A DNA stretch of 44,181 bases from Bacillota bacterium (GTDB taxonomy: Bacteria; Bacillota; Clostridia; Christensenellales; Pumilibacteraceae). A program made the translations under genes and the position numbers. Where the stretch lies: the NCBI GenBank assembly GCA_009781235.1, contig WQYM01000002.1:1-44181 (forward strand), in the 5' to 3' direction. The notes beneath the pieces are model-generated. The model was not told the DNA's origin, did not search any database, and saw only the letters and a list, made by a program, of their open reading frames with translations. Positions 27,528 through 36,618 of the stretch are shown one piece after another; within the stretch, counting starts at the first letter, position 1; each line of letters begins with the position of its first letter.

Positions 27528-29486
27528 ATGAAAAACGAGAGCGAACCGAAATTTTTGCACCAAGCGGCCGGGTTTGACCGGATGACGCTGTACGAGGCGC
27601 TTTGTTATGGGGCGGCAATTAACCGCCGGGCCCCGGCGTTTTTGTATAAGGGCAAAAGGCTCAATTTTGCCGATTTTATGCAGATGGTCGAGCGGACGGC
27701 GGACGCGTTGCTTCGCGCGGGAGTTAAGGCGGGCGACGTGATTTCCACCGCGCTCCCAAACCTCCCAAAGCACGCGGCCGTTTTGTATGCGGCCAACAAA
27801 ATCGGCGCGGTTGCGTACCTTAACCACGCGCTGGAGCCGGCGGAACCGCTGGAAAAATACTTGCGGGCGGCGGAGTCGAAAATTTTATTTGCGCTGGATT
27901 CCAGCGTCGTGATGTATGCGCCCTTTTGTAAGGCGAACGGAATCCGCCTCATTTCCTGCTGCCCCGCTGACGAGCTTGGATTTTTTATCCGCGCGCTTTA
28001 CAGGAGGCGCGAAGGGCTTACGCGCGAAAAACGGGGATTGGCTGAGGATTTTAACGCGTTTATTAAGTCGATGACTGCATCGATCCCTACGGGAAACATC
28101 GCAACCGGCCCATCCGCCATTCCTAACTCCTCCTTCCTAATTCCTAATTCTTTCTCCCCTCCCCCGTCCCCTTTCAGTACGGCGGTTTTACTCAACAGCG
28201 GCGGCACGATGGGGAAAGCAAAGACCATCGAGCTCTCGAGCTTTGCTATCAACGCGCTCTCGAGCGACGGGCCGCGGCTTATTGAAACCGACCGGCTCTC
28301 GTCCCGCTACATGATGTCTCCCCTGCCGATTTTTCACAGCTTCGGGCTCACAATGGGGCTGCACGCGATGGCGATGCACGGCGGCTGCAACGTTTTCATG
28401 CCCAAGTTTTCGCGCCGCGACACGCTACGTTACCTTAAAAAGGGGCAAATCAACTATATGGTGGGCGTGCCCGCCGTGTACGAGGCGCTGAACACGTGCG
28501 CGGATTTTTCCGGCGCGCGATTGCGGGGGGTCGATATTGCGTTTGTCGGGGGCGACGTTTTTCGGCCGGCGACCAAAGCGGAATTTGACCGGCGCATGAG
28601 CAAGGCGGGGAGCCGCGGACGGCTGATGCAGGGGTACGGGCTCAGTGAGACCATGTCGGTCGCCTGCGTCAACATACACGAAGAGAATCGTGACGGCTCG
28701 GTCGGCAGGCCCATTCGCGGCGTCAGGATTTGCGTAGGGGCGGATGGTAATCCGTCCGTATCCGTAGGGTGCGGCTGTCCTTCTATCGCGTCGCAAGCCG
28801 TCTTGCAGAAATACGATAGCGGTTCGTTATCGCCCAGCAAACACGATAGGCTGGCGCTATCAACAGATGATAAAGATATACAATTGCTATCGAACCAACC
28901 TTCTTCAATAAAAAATCTTCCCCCTTCTGCGCGCTGCGGCGAATTGCTTATCACCGGCACCACCTTAATGAACGGGTATTTCCGCGACGCTGCGGCCACG
29001 GAGGCGGTTTTTATCACCGATGCGGACGGCATACGTTGGCTAAAAACGGGCGACTACGGCGCGGTGGATGCGGATGGCTACGTCTACTTTTTGGAACGGC
29101 TTAAGCGCATCGTTAAGGTATCGGGGGAAAGCGTGTTTCCCGAAGAAATCGAATCGGCGGTTGCCGCCGTCCGGGGCGTAGCGGCCGTGGCGGCGTTCGG
29201 CATACCGGACGAACGGATGGGCAGCTGCATGGCATTGGCCGTCGAGGTGACGGCCGGCATAGACCGCGAGCGCTTGCGCGCCCAAGTTTCCGACGCGCTC
29301 ATGCGATCGGTGCAGGAAAAAGCGCGCCCGAAGGCCATAGAGTTTTTTGACGAGCTGCCGCGCACGAAGATGATGAAAATAGACATCGCGGCGCTGACCG
29401 AAAAGTTGTCAAAACACAACCGTAACGCTTGCCCCGGCCGCGCTGCCCCGCGATCGATCGATAAGAAGAATCGCAGGAAACGCTAG
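27528..29486 (+). CDS. AMP-dependent acyl-CoA synthetase/ligase with two in-frame repeat-derived insertions
   Basis: LLNSGGTMGKAKTIELS, PIFHSFGLTMGLHAMAMHGG, MQGYGLSETMSVACVN, WLKTGDYGAVDADGYVYFLERLKRIVKVSGESVFPEEIE. Confidence 0.9.
   Translation: MKNESEPKFLHQAAGFDRMTLYEALCYGAAINRRAPAFLYKGKRLNFADFMQMVERTADALLRAGVKAGDVISTALPNLPKHAAVLYAANKIGAVAYLNHALEPAEPLEKYLRAAESKILFALDSSVVMYAPFCKANGIRLISCCPADELGFFIRALYRRREGLTREKRGLAEDFNAFIKSMTASIPTGNIATGPSAIPNSSFLIPNSFSPPPSPFSTAVLLNSGGTMGKAKTIELSSFAINALSSDGPRLIETDRLSSRYMMSPLPIFHSFGLTMGLHAMAMHGGCNVFMPKFSRRDTLRYLKKGQINYMVGVPAVYEALNTCADFSGARLRGVDIAFVGGDVFRPATKAEFDRRMSKAGSRGRLMQGYGLSETMSVACVNIHEENRDGSVGRPIRGVRICVGADGNPSVSVGCGCPSIASQAVLQKYDSGSLSPSKHDRLALSTDDKDIQLLSNQPSSIKNLPPSARCGELLITGTTLMNGYFRDAAATEAVFITDADGIRWLKTGDYGAVDADGYVYFLERLKRIVKVSGESVFPEEIESAVAAVRGVAAVAAFGIPDERMGSCMALAVEVTAGIDRERLRAQVSDALMRSVQEKARPKAIEFFDELPRTKMMKIDIAALTEKLSKHNRNACPGRAAPRSIDKKNRRKR
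28083..28175. repeat. Repeat-derived insert 1 in the AMP-ligase gene
   Basis: ccctacggg fragment plus ttcctaa-type heptamer array; encodes IPTGNIATGPSAIPNSSFLIPNS, matching the argJ insert peptide. Confidence 0.85.
28733..28925. repeat. Repeat-derived insert 2 in the AMP-ligase gene
   Basis: cgtaggggcggatggtaatccgtccgtatccgtaggg (same family as 21726-21815) followed by hairpin-rich cgatagcggttcgttatcg... DNA; encodes VGADGNPSVSVGCGCPSI... Confidence 0.8.
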
Positions 29487-29519
29487 ATGTTTCACAAAAT
29501 GCAAAGTGTTTCACGCAGT

Positions 29520-29587
29520 TCCACATGAAACATAGTTGTCCACAGCCATCCACATTCTTTCCACACCGTTTTTCGACCTTTTCCACA
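29520..29587. promoter_or_regulatory. Cluster of DnaA-box-like TCCACA motifs
   Basis: TCCACA at 29520, 29539 (TTGTCCACA), 29549, 29560 and 29582. Confidence 0.45.
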
Positions 29588-29619
29588 ACAAACCCCGGGT
29601 TTTCGACAGATTTTTCACT

Positions 29620-29635
29620 TGTTTCACGTGAAACG
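29620..29635. promoter_or_regulatory. parS-like centromere site
   Basis: TGTTTCACGTGAAACG, 15/16 to TGTTTCACGTGAAACA; half-sites TGTTTCAC at 29488 and 29507; next to parB. Confidence 0.9.
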
Positions 29636-29693
29636 GCTTCGGGAATCAGCCAATTTCTGAACGCGCGTCGGGAATTCTGATTTCATTGCAACA

Positions 29694-29724
29694 AAAAAGG
29701 CTTCGGTTTTCCACCGAAGCCTTT
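29694..29724 (-). terminator. Intrinsic terminator of parB
   Basis: aaaggcttcggt-ttttc-accgaagccttt, 12-bp perfect stem, T run in minus sense. Confidence 0.85.
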
Positions 29725-29745
29725 GCAATATTCCCCTTGTCGCAA

Positions 29746-30663
29746 TTACGGCGTGCGCTTTTCCAGCGCTTCAACCAATTCAACAATGCGGTCCAGGTCG
29801 TCGCCGGTATAATAGTCCACGTAAATCCTGCCGCGCGTATCGTTGCCCAGGCACGACACCTTGGTCGCAAAAACCCGCTGCATACGCGCGATTAAGTCTT
29901 TTAATTCAAGGCTTTGCGCGGGCTTTGGCTTTTGCGCGGCTTTTGGCGCCAAAAACTCCTTAACCTTTTTTTCCAAGTCGCGCACGGACATTTTGTTGTC
30001 CGCGCCCTGCATGGCAAGCGATAGTTGCGACTCCGCGTCCGGAATCACAACCAAGCAGCGCGCATGTCCGGCAGACAACCTGCCTCCGGCGACCAAATCG
30101 ATGACCGGCGCCGAGAGGGATAAAAGGCGCAAAGTGTTGGCAACGGCCGGCCTGCTCTTTCCGATGCGGTCGGCGACTTCCTCCTGCGTATAGCGGTACT
30201 CATACATCAATTGCTTGATTGCATTCGCTGTTTCAATCGGATTTAAATCCTCGCGCTGCAGGTTTTCAATCAGAGAAATCTCGCGTACCTGTTGCGGAGA
30301 ATAAGCGCGTATAATCGTCGGGATAGTTTTTAACCCCGCGCGCTTTGCCGCTCTCCAGCGGCGCTCGCCCGCAATAATCATGTAGCGCGACCCGTTTCTA
30401 ACCACAATAATAGGGGAGATGACTCCGTGCACACGCACGCTGTTGACCAGTTCGTTCATCGCGGTCTCGTCAAAAACCTTGCGCGGCTGATTGATGTTCG
30501 GGTCGATGGCTTCTATCGGTAATTCCGATTCAATCCCGACCGGTTCGCCGGGCTTTGCGACGGCAGCGGCAAACTGAGCCTCGCGGGAGGTGGCGTTTTC
30601 ATATTCCTCTTCGGCACTGCTCAGTAGTGAGCTAAGTCCGCGTCCTAATCCTCGTTTAACCAT
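29746..30663 (-). CDS. parB: Chromosome partitioning protein ParB/Spo0J
   Basis: MVKRGLGRGLSSLL, NINQPRKVFDETAMNELVNSVRVHGVISPIIV, AGERRWRAAKRAGLKTIPTIIR, LIENLQREDLNPIETANAI, HTH motif QEEVADRIGKSRPAVANTLRLL. Confidence 0.96.
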   Translation of the reverse strand: MVKRGLGRGLSSLLSSAEEEYENATSREAQFAAAVAKPGEPVGIESELPIEAIDPNINQPRKVFDETAMNELVNSVRVHGVISPIIVVRNGSRYMIIAGERRWRAAKRAGLKTIPTIIRAYSPQQVREISLIENLQREDLNPIETANAIKQLMYEYRYTQEEVADRIGKSRPAVANTLRLLSLSAPVIDLVAGGRLSAGHARCLVVIPDAESQLSLAMQGADNKMSVRDLEKKVKEFLAPKAAQKPKPAQSLELKDLIARMQRVFATKVSCLGNDTRGRIYVDYYTGDDLDRIVELVEALEKRTP

Positions 30664-30930
30664 AATAAAGTCAATCTCCTTAGTCTGTTAGTGCTTAGTA
30701 TACAAAGTATTTTGGAATCCGTCAAGGAATTTACAGGCAAAAACGCCGAAAAACCAGCAAAGTTTTTTGTCATAGTGACGACGGCGGGCCGTCCAAAAAC
30801 GAAACTAAACGAGAATAAATCGCATATTCTCTATCGCAATAAAAGTTGTCCAAAAAACCCGGAAAACCTTCGCCCGGGATACAAATGGTTGTATTTTAAC
30901 AACTGTTGTATCTTCCCGTGTTTCTGCGCA

Positions 30931-30960
30931 AAAAAAACGGGGGTATCCCCCCGTTTTTTT
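30931..30960. terminator. Bidirectional terminator-like hairpin
   Basis: aaaaaaacgggggtatccccccgttttttt. Confidence 0.75.
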
Positions 30961-31031
30961 AGTCCGGCTCGAAAAAAGCCGCTCCACAATTCCCAAATAG
31001 AATTTTTGGCAAACATAGCCGGACATTTTCC

Positions 31032-31060
31032 TTGACAAACGCATTAAACTCTATTATACT
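31032..31060 (+). promoter_or_regulatory. tRNA promoter
   Basis: TTGACA (31032-31037), 17 bp, TATACT (31055-31060), just upstream of the tRNA. Confidence 0.85.
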
Positions 31061-31068
31061 GCTACCAT

Positions 31069-31145
31069 CGAGGTGTAGCGCAGCCCGGTAGCGCACTTGG
31101 TTAGGGACCAAGGGGCCGCGTGTTCAAATCACGTCACCTCGACCA
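31069..31145 (+). tRNA. tRNA-Pro (anticodon AGG), CCA encoded
   Basis: cgaggtg...cacctcg acceptor stem, anticodon stem cttgg/ccaag with loop ttAGGga, T-loop ttcaaat, 3' acca. Confidence 0.93.
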
Positions 31146-31173
31146 AAAAAGGATGTCATACGGCATCCTTTTT
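31146..31173. terminator. Bidirectional terminator-like hairpin between tRNA and integrase
   Basis: aaaaaggatg-tcatacgg-catccttttt; overlaps the integrase stop codon. Confidence 0.7.
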
Positions 31174-32088
31174 GTTTTGGTAAGCGTTCAGCCGTTCGGC
31201 TTCGGCGTGATTGAGTTCGGCGGTAACATGGCTGTAAATGTTGGCGGTGGTATCGATTTCGGCGTGTCCGAGCCATATTTGGACTACTTTTAGCGGCATT
31301 CCCGCTTCTAGGCACGTTGTAGCGAACGTGTGCCGTAGGTCATGGAGCTTGTGAGCGGGGCAGAATTTTTTGAATGTTCGGGTTGCCCATCGGGGGCAAC
31401 ATCGGAAGTAATAACCATCGGAATCGGGCTTAATTTTAGCCAAGAGGCTTGCTAGATTTGCGAATAATGGGATAATACGGTCACTGCGTTCCGTTTTAGT
31501 GCCGCGTAAGTGTAAGCGGGCGTTTTTGAAGTCAATATCACGGGCATTTAGGGTTAGGGCTTCGCCGCGTCTTGCTCCCGAGTGGAGCAGAAAGAGGAAT
31601 AGCGGTTCGAGTTTATGGCCGCGTATGGCGGCGAGGAATGCGGCGAGCTCGGAGCGGTTGAGATTAGAGCCTTTCTCCCGCACATGGGCGGGGATTTTAA
31701 CGGCGGTCATGGGATTGTCGGGTATAAGCTTTAAGCCGTGGGCATCGCGGAAAGAGCCTTTAAGGACGTTATAGACCGCTTCGCGGGTGCGGCTTTGAGC
31801 GATGACCGTTAGGAATTTTTGGAGCTGTAAGCCCGTGATAAGGTTTAGAGCCACATCGGGCAGATTTGGTTTGATATGGACGCGGATGGCGACATCCAGC
31901 GTATAGAGAGTAGCAGGTTTGACGGAGGGGGCTTTGTAAGCCTTTAGCCATTCGTCCAGCCAAGCATGCAGCGTGTAGGGGCAAGCAACAGGGGCGGGAG
32001 CGCAGCCCGTCCGTATGTAATCGAGTACCTCGCCCATGATGGCGCGAAGTTCCGCTATTTCGTTTTGTAACTTTACAAGTTCGGTCAT
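31156..32088 (-). CDS. Tyrosine recombinase/integrase
   Basis: LHSGARRGEALTLNARDIDF, HKLHDLRHTFATTCLEAGMPLKVVQIWLGHAEIDTTANIYSHV. Start MTELVKLQNEI at 32088. Confidence 0.93.
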   Translation of the reverse strand: MTELVKLQNEIAELRAIMGEVLDYIRTGCAPAPVACPYTLHAWLDEWLKAYKAPSVKPATLYTLDVAIRVHIKPNLPDVALNLITGLQLQKFLTVIAQSRTREAVYNVLKGSFRDAHGLKLIPDNPMTAVKIPAHVREKGSNLNRSELAAFLAAIRGHKLEPLFLFLLHSGARRGEALTLNARDIDFKNARLHLRGTKTERSDRIIPLFANLASLLAKIKPDSDGYYFRCCPRWATRTFKKFCPAHKLHDLRHTFATTCLEAGMPLKVVQIWLGHAEIDTTANIYSHVTAELNHAEAERLNAYQNKKDAV

Positions 32089-32168
32089 TTTTGAAATGAA
32101 ACAGTGGGCGCGATATTCATTGAACCATAACGGCGTAGCCCGCTGAAGCAAGGGCATTCAGTTCATTT

Positions 32169-32828
32169 TTAAAAGATGTCGGAATCATCGTAGAGTTTTA
32201 CCGCCTGTATGTCGGCGGTGGTCATTTGCCGCACTTGCGGCTTTGACGGTGTAGGTTTCGGGGCTTCGGGCTTAGGGAGTTCCTTAGCTTCGATTTTTTT
32301 TGGGGGAGCGTTAGGAGTGCCGTAAGTTTCGGCAATCATGAGGCTGTAGGCCTCTTTAGCGTTGCGGACGGAATAGACGCGCTTCGGCGCGATTTTGAAA
32401 AATTCCGTCCATGTCATTCGACCGTGTACGAGTTCCTCGATGTCGTGTAGGAGTTTTGCGGCCTCGTCCAGTTCTTCATTGTCAGCTTCAAGACTTTCAA
32501 TAGTACTCGTGCGTTCGGAATCGTCATAGCGATATTTGCCGTCCTTTCGGGCGGTGGGGGTGTTATGGACGAGGTAATCATACGCGCCCTGCGGCGAGTA
32601 TACGGGCTTAGGAAATACTATGCCTTTATCGTCGGAGTTGAATTGTTTGAACCATGAGCCGCGATGGTTTGTGACCAGCTGGACAAGGAAGTGATAATGC
32701 GGCTTTTTGGGTTCGCCATCAGGCAGCACGTCTTTGTCGTGCAATATCCAAGCGAACGCAGCCGTAACCGTGGCCGCCCGCGATTTCGATGGGGATAGGG
32801 AGCCAGATGCCGCCCGTAAAGTGAACAT
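32169..32828 (-). CDS. Rep_2-like plasmid replication protein, apparently 5'-truncated
   Basis: AWILHDKDVLPDGEPKKPHYHFLVQL, SPQGAYDYLVHNT. The first ~25 aa look unrelated to Rep and lie in the overlapping ORF's DNA. Confidence 0.7.
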   Translation of the reverse strand: MFTLRAASGSLSPSKSRAATVTAAFAWILHDKDVLPDGEPKKPHYHFLVQLVTNHRGSWFKQFNSDDKGIVFPKPVYSPQGAYDYLVHNTPTARKDGKYRYDDSERTSTIESLEADNEELDEAAKLLHDIEELVHGRMTWTEFFKIAPKRVYSVRNAKEAYSLMIAETYGTPNAPPKKIEAKELPKPEAPKPTPSKPQVRQMTTADIQAVKLYDDSDIF

Positions 32829-33414
32829 GAATTCGCGCCGGGCTCCGATAAATTATGCGGTTCCGATGGTTCGCCACAATGGCGCGGCTGTATAGGTAGC
32901 CGTCCCGCGCAAAGTAGCGGGTAACCAGCGTGTAAAAGCCGGGGGAGGGGATTGCGGCGGAATGTTCGCTTTCGGCGCAGGCGAGGTTAAGTCCGGGGCT
33001 TGAGCCGTTGTTGTTGGCGCATACGCGGATTTCGCCGTTCAATTTTCGGACGTGCGTAAAACTTTCGGAAAGGTAAGCCCCCGCCGTATTATCAATCGAG
33101 CTCGACCAGGTGAAGAATTCGCCCTCTGAAAAGTCGTCCGGGTCCAAAAAAACTTTGACGCCGGTATAAAAGCCGCCGCGCGGCCAAACGGCTTTTCGCC
33201 CGTTAAACCACGTGTGCGCGGTGCCGGACACGGTGATCGTGCCGTCGGCGTTGTCTGCGATGTGCGTTCCGCCGAGAAAAAATCCGTCGTTACCGTCGGT
33301 AAAGCGGTGCCGCCAGGTAGGAGCGGGGAACGGCGGGCATGGCCGACAGCGGAAGCGGTGGCAAGGGCAGCAAAAAAGACTTAAAAAGGGGCGGCAAAAA
33401 GTACAACAGAACAT
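32719..33414 (-). other. Possible remnant of a secreted/phage-structural-like gene joined to the rep remnant
   Basis: ADNADGTITVSGTAHTWFNGRKAVWPRGGFYTGVKVFLDPDDF...GFYTLVTRYFARDGYLYSRAIV looks like real protein; N- and C-termini look out of frame. Confidence 0.4.
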
Positions 33415-33475
33415 CGTAGTTACGTTCTCCTTTTATATGTACCCCTCGTTAATCATATTATGCATAAAATGTCCG

Positions 33476-35908
33476 TTACTCCACTGATTTCAGCGATTCC
33501 ACCATGTCGATTCCCTTGATTTTTCCGCTGATTAAAAGTGCGACGAGAACGGAAAACACCGCCGTCAGCCCGAACGAAAAGACGTAGGAGAGGGGTTTTA
33601 TGATATGAGCGATTAAAACCACCTTGAGTTCGATGGTCGTCACCACAAAGCCGAACAGCCCCAGCCCCAAAAAAATCCCGGCAATTATGCCCAGCAGGGT
33701 AAGGATAAGGGTCTCGCGAAAAACATACATGTTGGTTTCGCGCGCATAAAACCCCAGCACCTTTAAGGTGGCGATTTCGCGTTTCCGCTCGACGATATTG
33801 ATGTTCGTCAGATTATACAGCACGACGACGGCTAAAAGCGCCGCCGAGACAATCAGCACGTACACGATACTGTCCAACGATTTAAAGGAATTAGAGAACC
33901 GCTTTACGGTGTCCGCGTTGAATGCGACGGATGGAACGGCTCCGGAGGCAAACAGCTTTTCGGATAACGCCCGCCGTTGTTCCTCGCTTGCGCCGTTCAT
34001 TTTTAACAATACCTGATTATATTCCGGCGCGGCTCCGAAAGCCGCCACATAGGCGGAGCTTCCGACGTATACGTATTCCAGCACGTAGTTTTCGGTGACG
34101 CCCGTAACGGTCAGCGGGTACGCGGCCGCGGCGTCCTCTAAAAAATTCACCCGGATTTCGCTTCCGACGCGCAACGAGAGTTCCCGCGCCAGCTTTTCGG
34201 TCACCACCACGCTATTTGAGCCGAACGCGATGGGCTTTTTGCTTTTCCGCTCCTGCAGCACGATAAAATCGCGTAATGCGCCGTCCGTTTTTGGAGCCAC
34301 TAAAAACGCGTCGTAGGGCTCGCCCTTTTCGTTTTCGACGTTCAGCGCTTTTTTTAAGACGAAGGCGTAATCCGTAATGCGCGAAGCATCGTCCAGCGTT
34401 GCTTGCAGTCCGCCCGTCACCGTTCCGCCGACGGCCGCCGTCGCATCGTACCGGAACACCTGTTCGAATTGGTTCATCAGCACCGCGTTAATCGAATCCT
34501 TTAAGCCAAACCCGATCAGCAGCAGCGCCATGCAGCCCGCAACGCCTATCACCGTCATAAAAAACCGCTTCTTGTTCAAAAAGGTGTTGCGCGCGGTGAT
34601 CTTGTACGAAAAAGGGAGCCGCCTCCAAAAGGGCTTAATGCGCTCCAAAAATACGCGCCTTCCCACCTGCGGGCTTTTTGGCTGTAAGAGCAGCGCCGGG
34701 CGTTCCCGCAGCGTCCGCGCGCAGGCGTAAACGGTGGCGGACAGGGTGAAAAACAGCATGAGCGCGGCCGTCAGCGTCAGGATGCCGGGATAAAAACCGA
34801 CCGACAGCGCCGGGAAATTAAAAACGATGCCGTACGCGCCCCAAATCACGCGGGTAAACAGCTCAAAGCCGATGCCGATACCGATTAAAGCTCCCGCAAT
34901 TGTGGCTAAAAAAGCGTACAGGATATATTTAAGCGCGATTTTAACGCTGCCGTAACCGAGCGAGCGGTACGCGCCGATCGAGAGGCGCTCCTCGTCAATC
35001 ATGCGGGTCATCGTGGTCAGCGAGACCAGCGCGGCCACCAGAAAAAAGATAAGCGGGAAGACCGTGGCGACCGATTTCATATTATTGGCGGCGTCAGTGA
35101 ATTCGACGTGGCTCTCGAGAGCGTCCCTGTCTAAAACGACATATGCGGGGAATGCCGTCCGGATTTCTTCAAGCGCCGCAGCCACCGTATTTTTGTACGC
35201 CTTAGAAAATTGATTTGCCGAGCCGGCGCCCTTTACACGGACAAAAAGCTCGGTATACAGGGGAGCGGGGAACACGGAAGCGCGCACAAACACGACGCAG
35301 TCGACCTGCCCGCTCCCGATGCCCGCCGCCCCCAGCATATACGACATGTACTGCGGCGTCTTGACAAAGCCAACCACGGTAAAGGCGGTTTCGGCAAACA
35401 ACGCTTTATTCAAGCGCGGTTCTTTTACGAGGACGGAATCGCCGGGGTGTATTTTATTCGGGATCAGCGAGCCGGTGATGACGACGCATTCGTTGCTCCC
35501 TTGCGGCATCCGCCCCTCGACTAATTCCAGCCGGTTGAGATAATTTTTATCGCCGGCATCCGCCTCGTCCGGAAAGGTTTGCACCCGGGCGACATAGTCT
35601 TTATCGGCCGCCGCGCAAATCGCCTCGGTGCTCACCGACGCCATCACGCTTTCCACGCAGTCAAGCGCTGCCACAGCGTCGGCGTCGGCGCGCGTAAACG
35701 GGCCGGCGGGCGAGAGGATGCGCAAATCCATAAAGTTTTGTTGCCCGTAATACGCCGAAACCGAATTTTTCATGTTGGGCGAAACCGCCCCGAGCCCGGC
35801 ATACACCCCGGCGCCCAGCATCGCCATAAAAAAAACGGAAATAAACCGGCTGAAAGACTTTATAAACGTGCGCCGGATATCCTTTATGTAGGCGCGACCC
35901 CTCACCAT
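33476..35908 (-). CDS. ABC transporter permease (FtsX-like, two-domain)
   Basis: 810 aa with duplicated FtsX-like TM modules; TRMIDEERLSIGAYRSLGYGSVKIALKYILYAF and NIVERKREIATLKVLGFYARETNMYVFRETLIL. Confidence 0.92.
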   Translation of the reverse strand: MVRGRAYIKDIRRTFIKSFSRFISVFFMAMLGAGVYAGLGAVSPNMKNSVSAYYGQQNFMDLRILSPAGPFTRADADAVAALDCVESVMASVSTEAICAAADKDYVARVQTFPDEADAGDKNYLNRLELVEGRMPQGSNECVVITGSLIPNKIHPGDSVLVKEPRLNKALFAETAFTVVGFVKTPQYMSYMLGAAGIGSGQVDCVVFVRASVFPAPLYTELFVRVKGAGSANQFSKAYKNTVAAALEEIRTAFPAYVVLDRDALESHVEFTDAANNMKSVATVFPLIFFLVAALVSLTTMTRMIDEERLSIGAYRSLGYGSVKIALKYILYAFLATIAGALIGIGIGFELFTRVIWGAYGIVFNFPALSVGFYPGILTLTAALMLFFTLSATVYACARTLRERPALLLQPKSPQVGRRVFLERIKPFWRRLPFSYKITARNTFLNKKRFFMTVIGVAGCMALLLIGFGLKDSINAVLMNQFEQVFRYDATAAVGGTVTGGLQATLDDASRITDYAFVLKKALNVENEKGEPYDAFLVAPKTDGALRDFIVLQERKSKKPIAFGSNSVVVTEKLARELSLRVGSEIRVNFLEDAAAAYPLTVTGVTENYVLEYVYVGSSAYVAAFGAAPEYNQVLLKMNGASEEQRRALSEKLFASGAVPSVAFNADTVKRFSNSFKSLDSIVYVLIVSAALLAVVVLYNLTNINIVERKREIATLKVLGFYARETNMYVFRETLILTLLGIIAGIFLGLGLFGFVVTTIELKVVLIAHIIKPLSYVFSFGLTAVFSVLVALLISGKIKGIDMVESLKSVE

Positions 35909-36603
35909 TCGACCTCACCCGCGTCCAAAGGGCGGGCGTTTATGGTGACGCCCACGATACGGCCGCTGTCTATTTTGATGACGCGGCCCGCCACCTTAGA
36001 GATTTCCTGGTTGTGCGTGATGATAACGACCGTACGCCCGTTTTGCTTGCTTTCGGCTTGCAGGAGCGCCAAGACGGTTTTGCCGGTCTTGTAATCGAGC
36101 GCGCCCGTGGGCTCGTCGCAAAGCAGGAGCTTGGGGTTCTTGGCGACGGCGCGGGCGATGGCGACGCGCTGCTGCTCCCCGCCGGAAAGCTGCGCGGGGA
36201 AATTATGCATACGGTCCGCAAGGCCCACCTCTTGTAGCACCGTTTTTGCGTCTAAGGGGGTTTTACAAATTTGCGCGGCAAGCTCGACGTTTTCCAACGC
36301 CGTTAAATTTTGAATCAGGTTGTAAAACTGAAAAACAAAACCGATGTCCAGGCGGCGGTAACGGGTCAAGTCGCGCCTTGAGTATCCGGAAATTTCCGCG
36401 CCGTCCAAAAAAATGCGGCCGCCGCTGGCTTTGTCCATCCCGCCCAAAAGATTTAACAGGGTGGTTTTGCCCGCGCCGCTTTGACCCATAATGACGGCAA
36501 GCTCGCCTTTTTCAATTTCAAAGCTCGCCCCATTTACCGCCCGGCATTCCACGCTGCCGGTTTTATATATTTTGGATACGTCTTTAAATTCTACAAAAGC
36601 CAT
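35902..36603 (-). CDS. ABC transporter ATP-binding protein (LolD/MacB-type)
   Basis: [51 protein letters not shown]; overlaps the downstream permease start by a few nt. Confidence 0.95.
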   Translation of the reverse strand: MAFVEFKDVSKIYKTGSVECRAVNGASFEIEKGELAVIMGQSGAGKTTLLNLLGGMDKASGGRIFLDGAEISGYSRRDLTRYRRLDIGFVFQFYNLIQNLTALENVELAAQICKTPLDAKTVLQEVGLADRMHNFPAQLSGGEQQRVAIARAVAKNPKLLLCDEPTGALDYKTGKTVLALLQAESKQNGRTVVIITHNQEISKVAGRVIKIDSGRIVGVTINARPLDAGEVEW

Positions 36604-36618
36604 GTATACTCGTCCCTT

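Noticed and set aside
30691-31035. 114-aa plus-strand ORF between parB and the tRNA
   Set aside because: Crosses a strong terminator-like hairpin and the tRNA promoter; no domain, no RBS.
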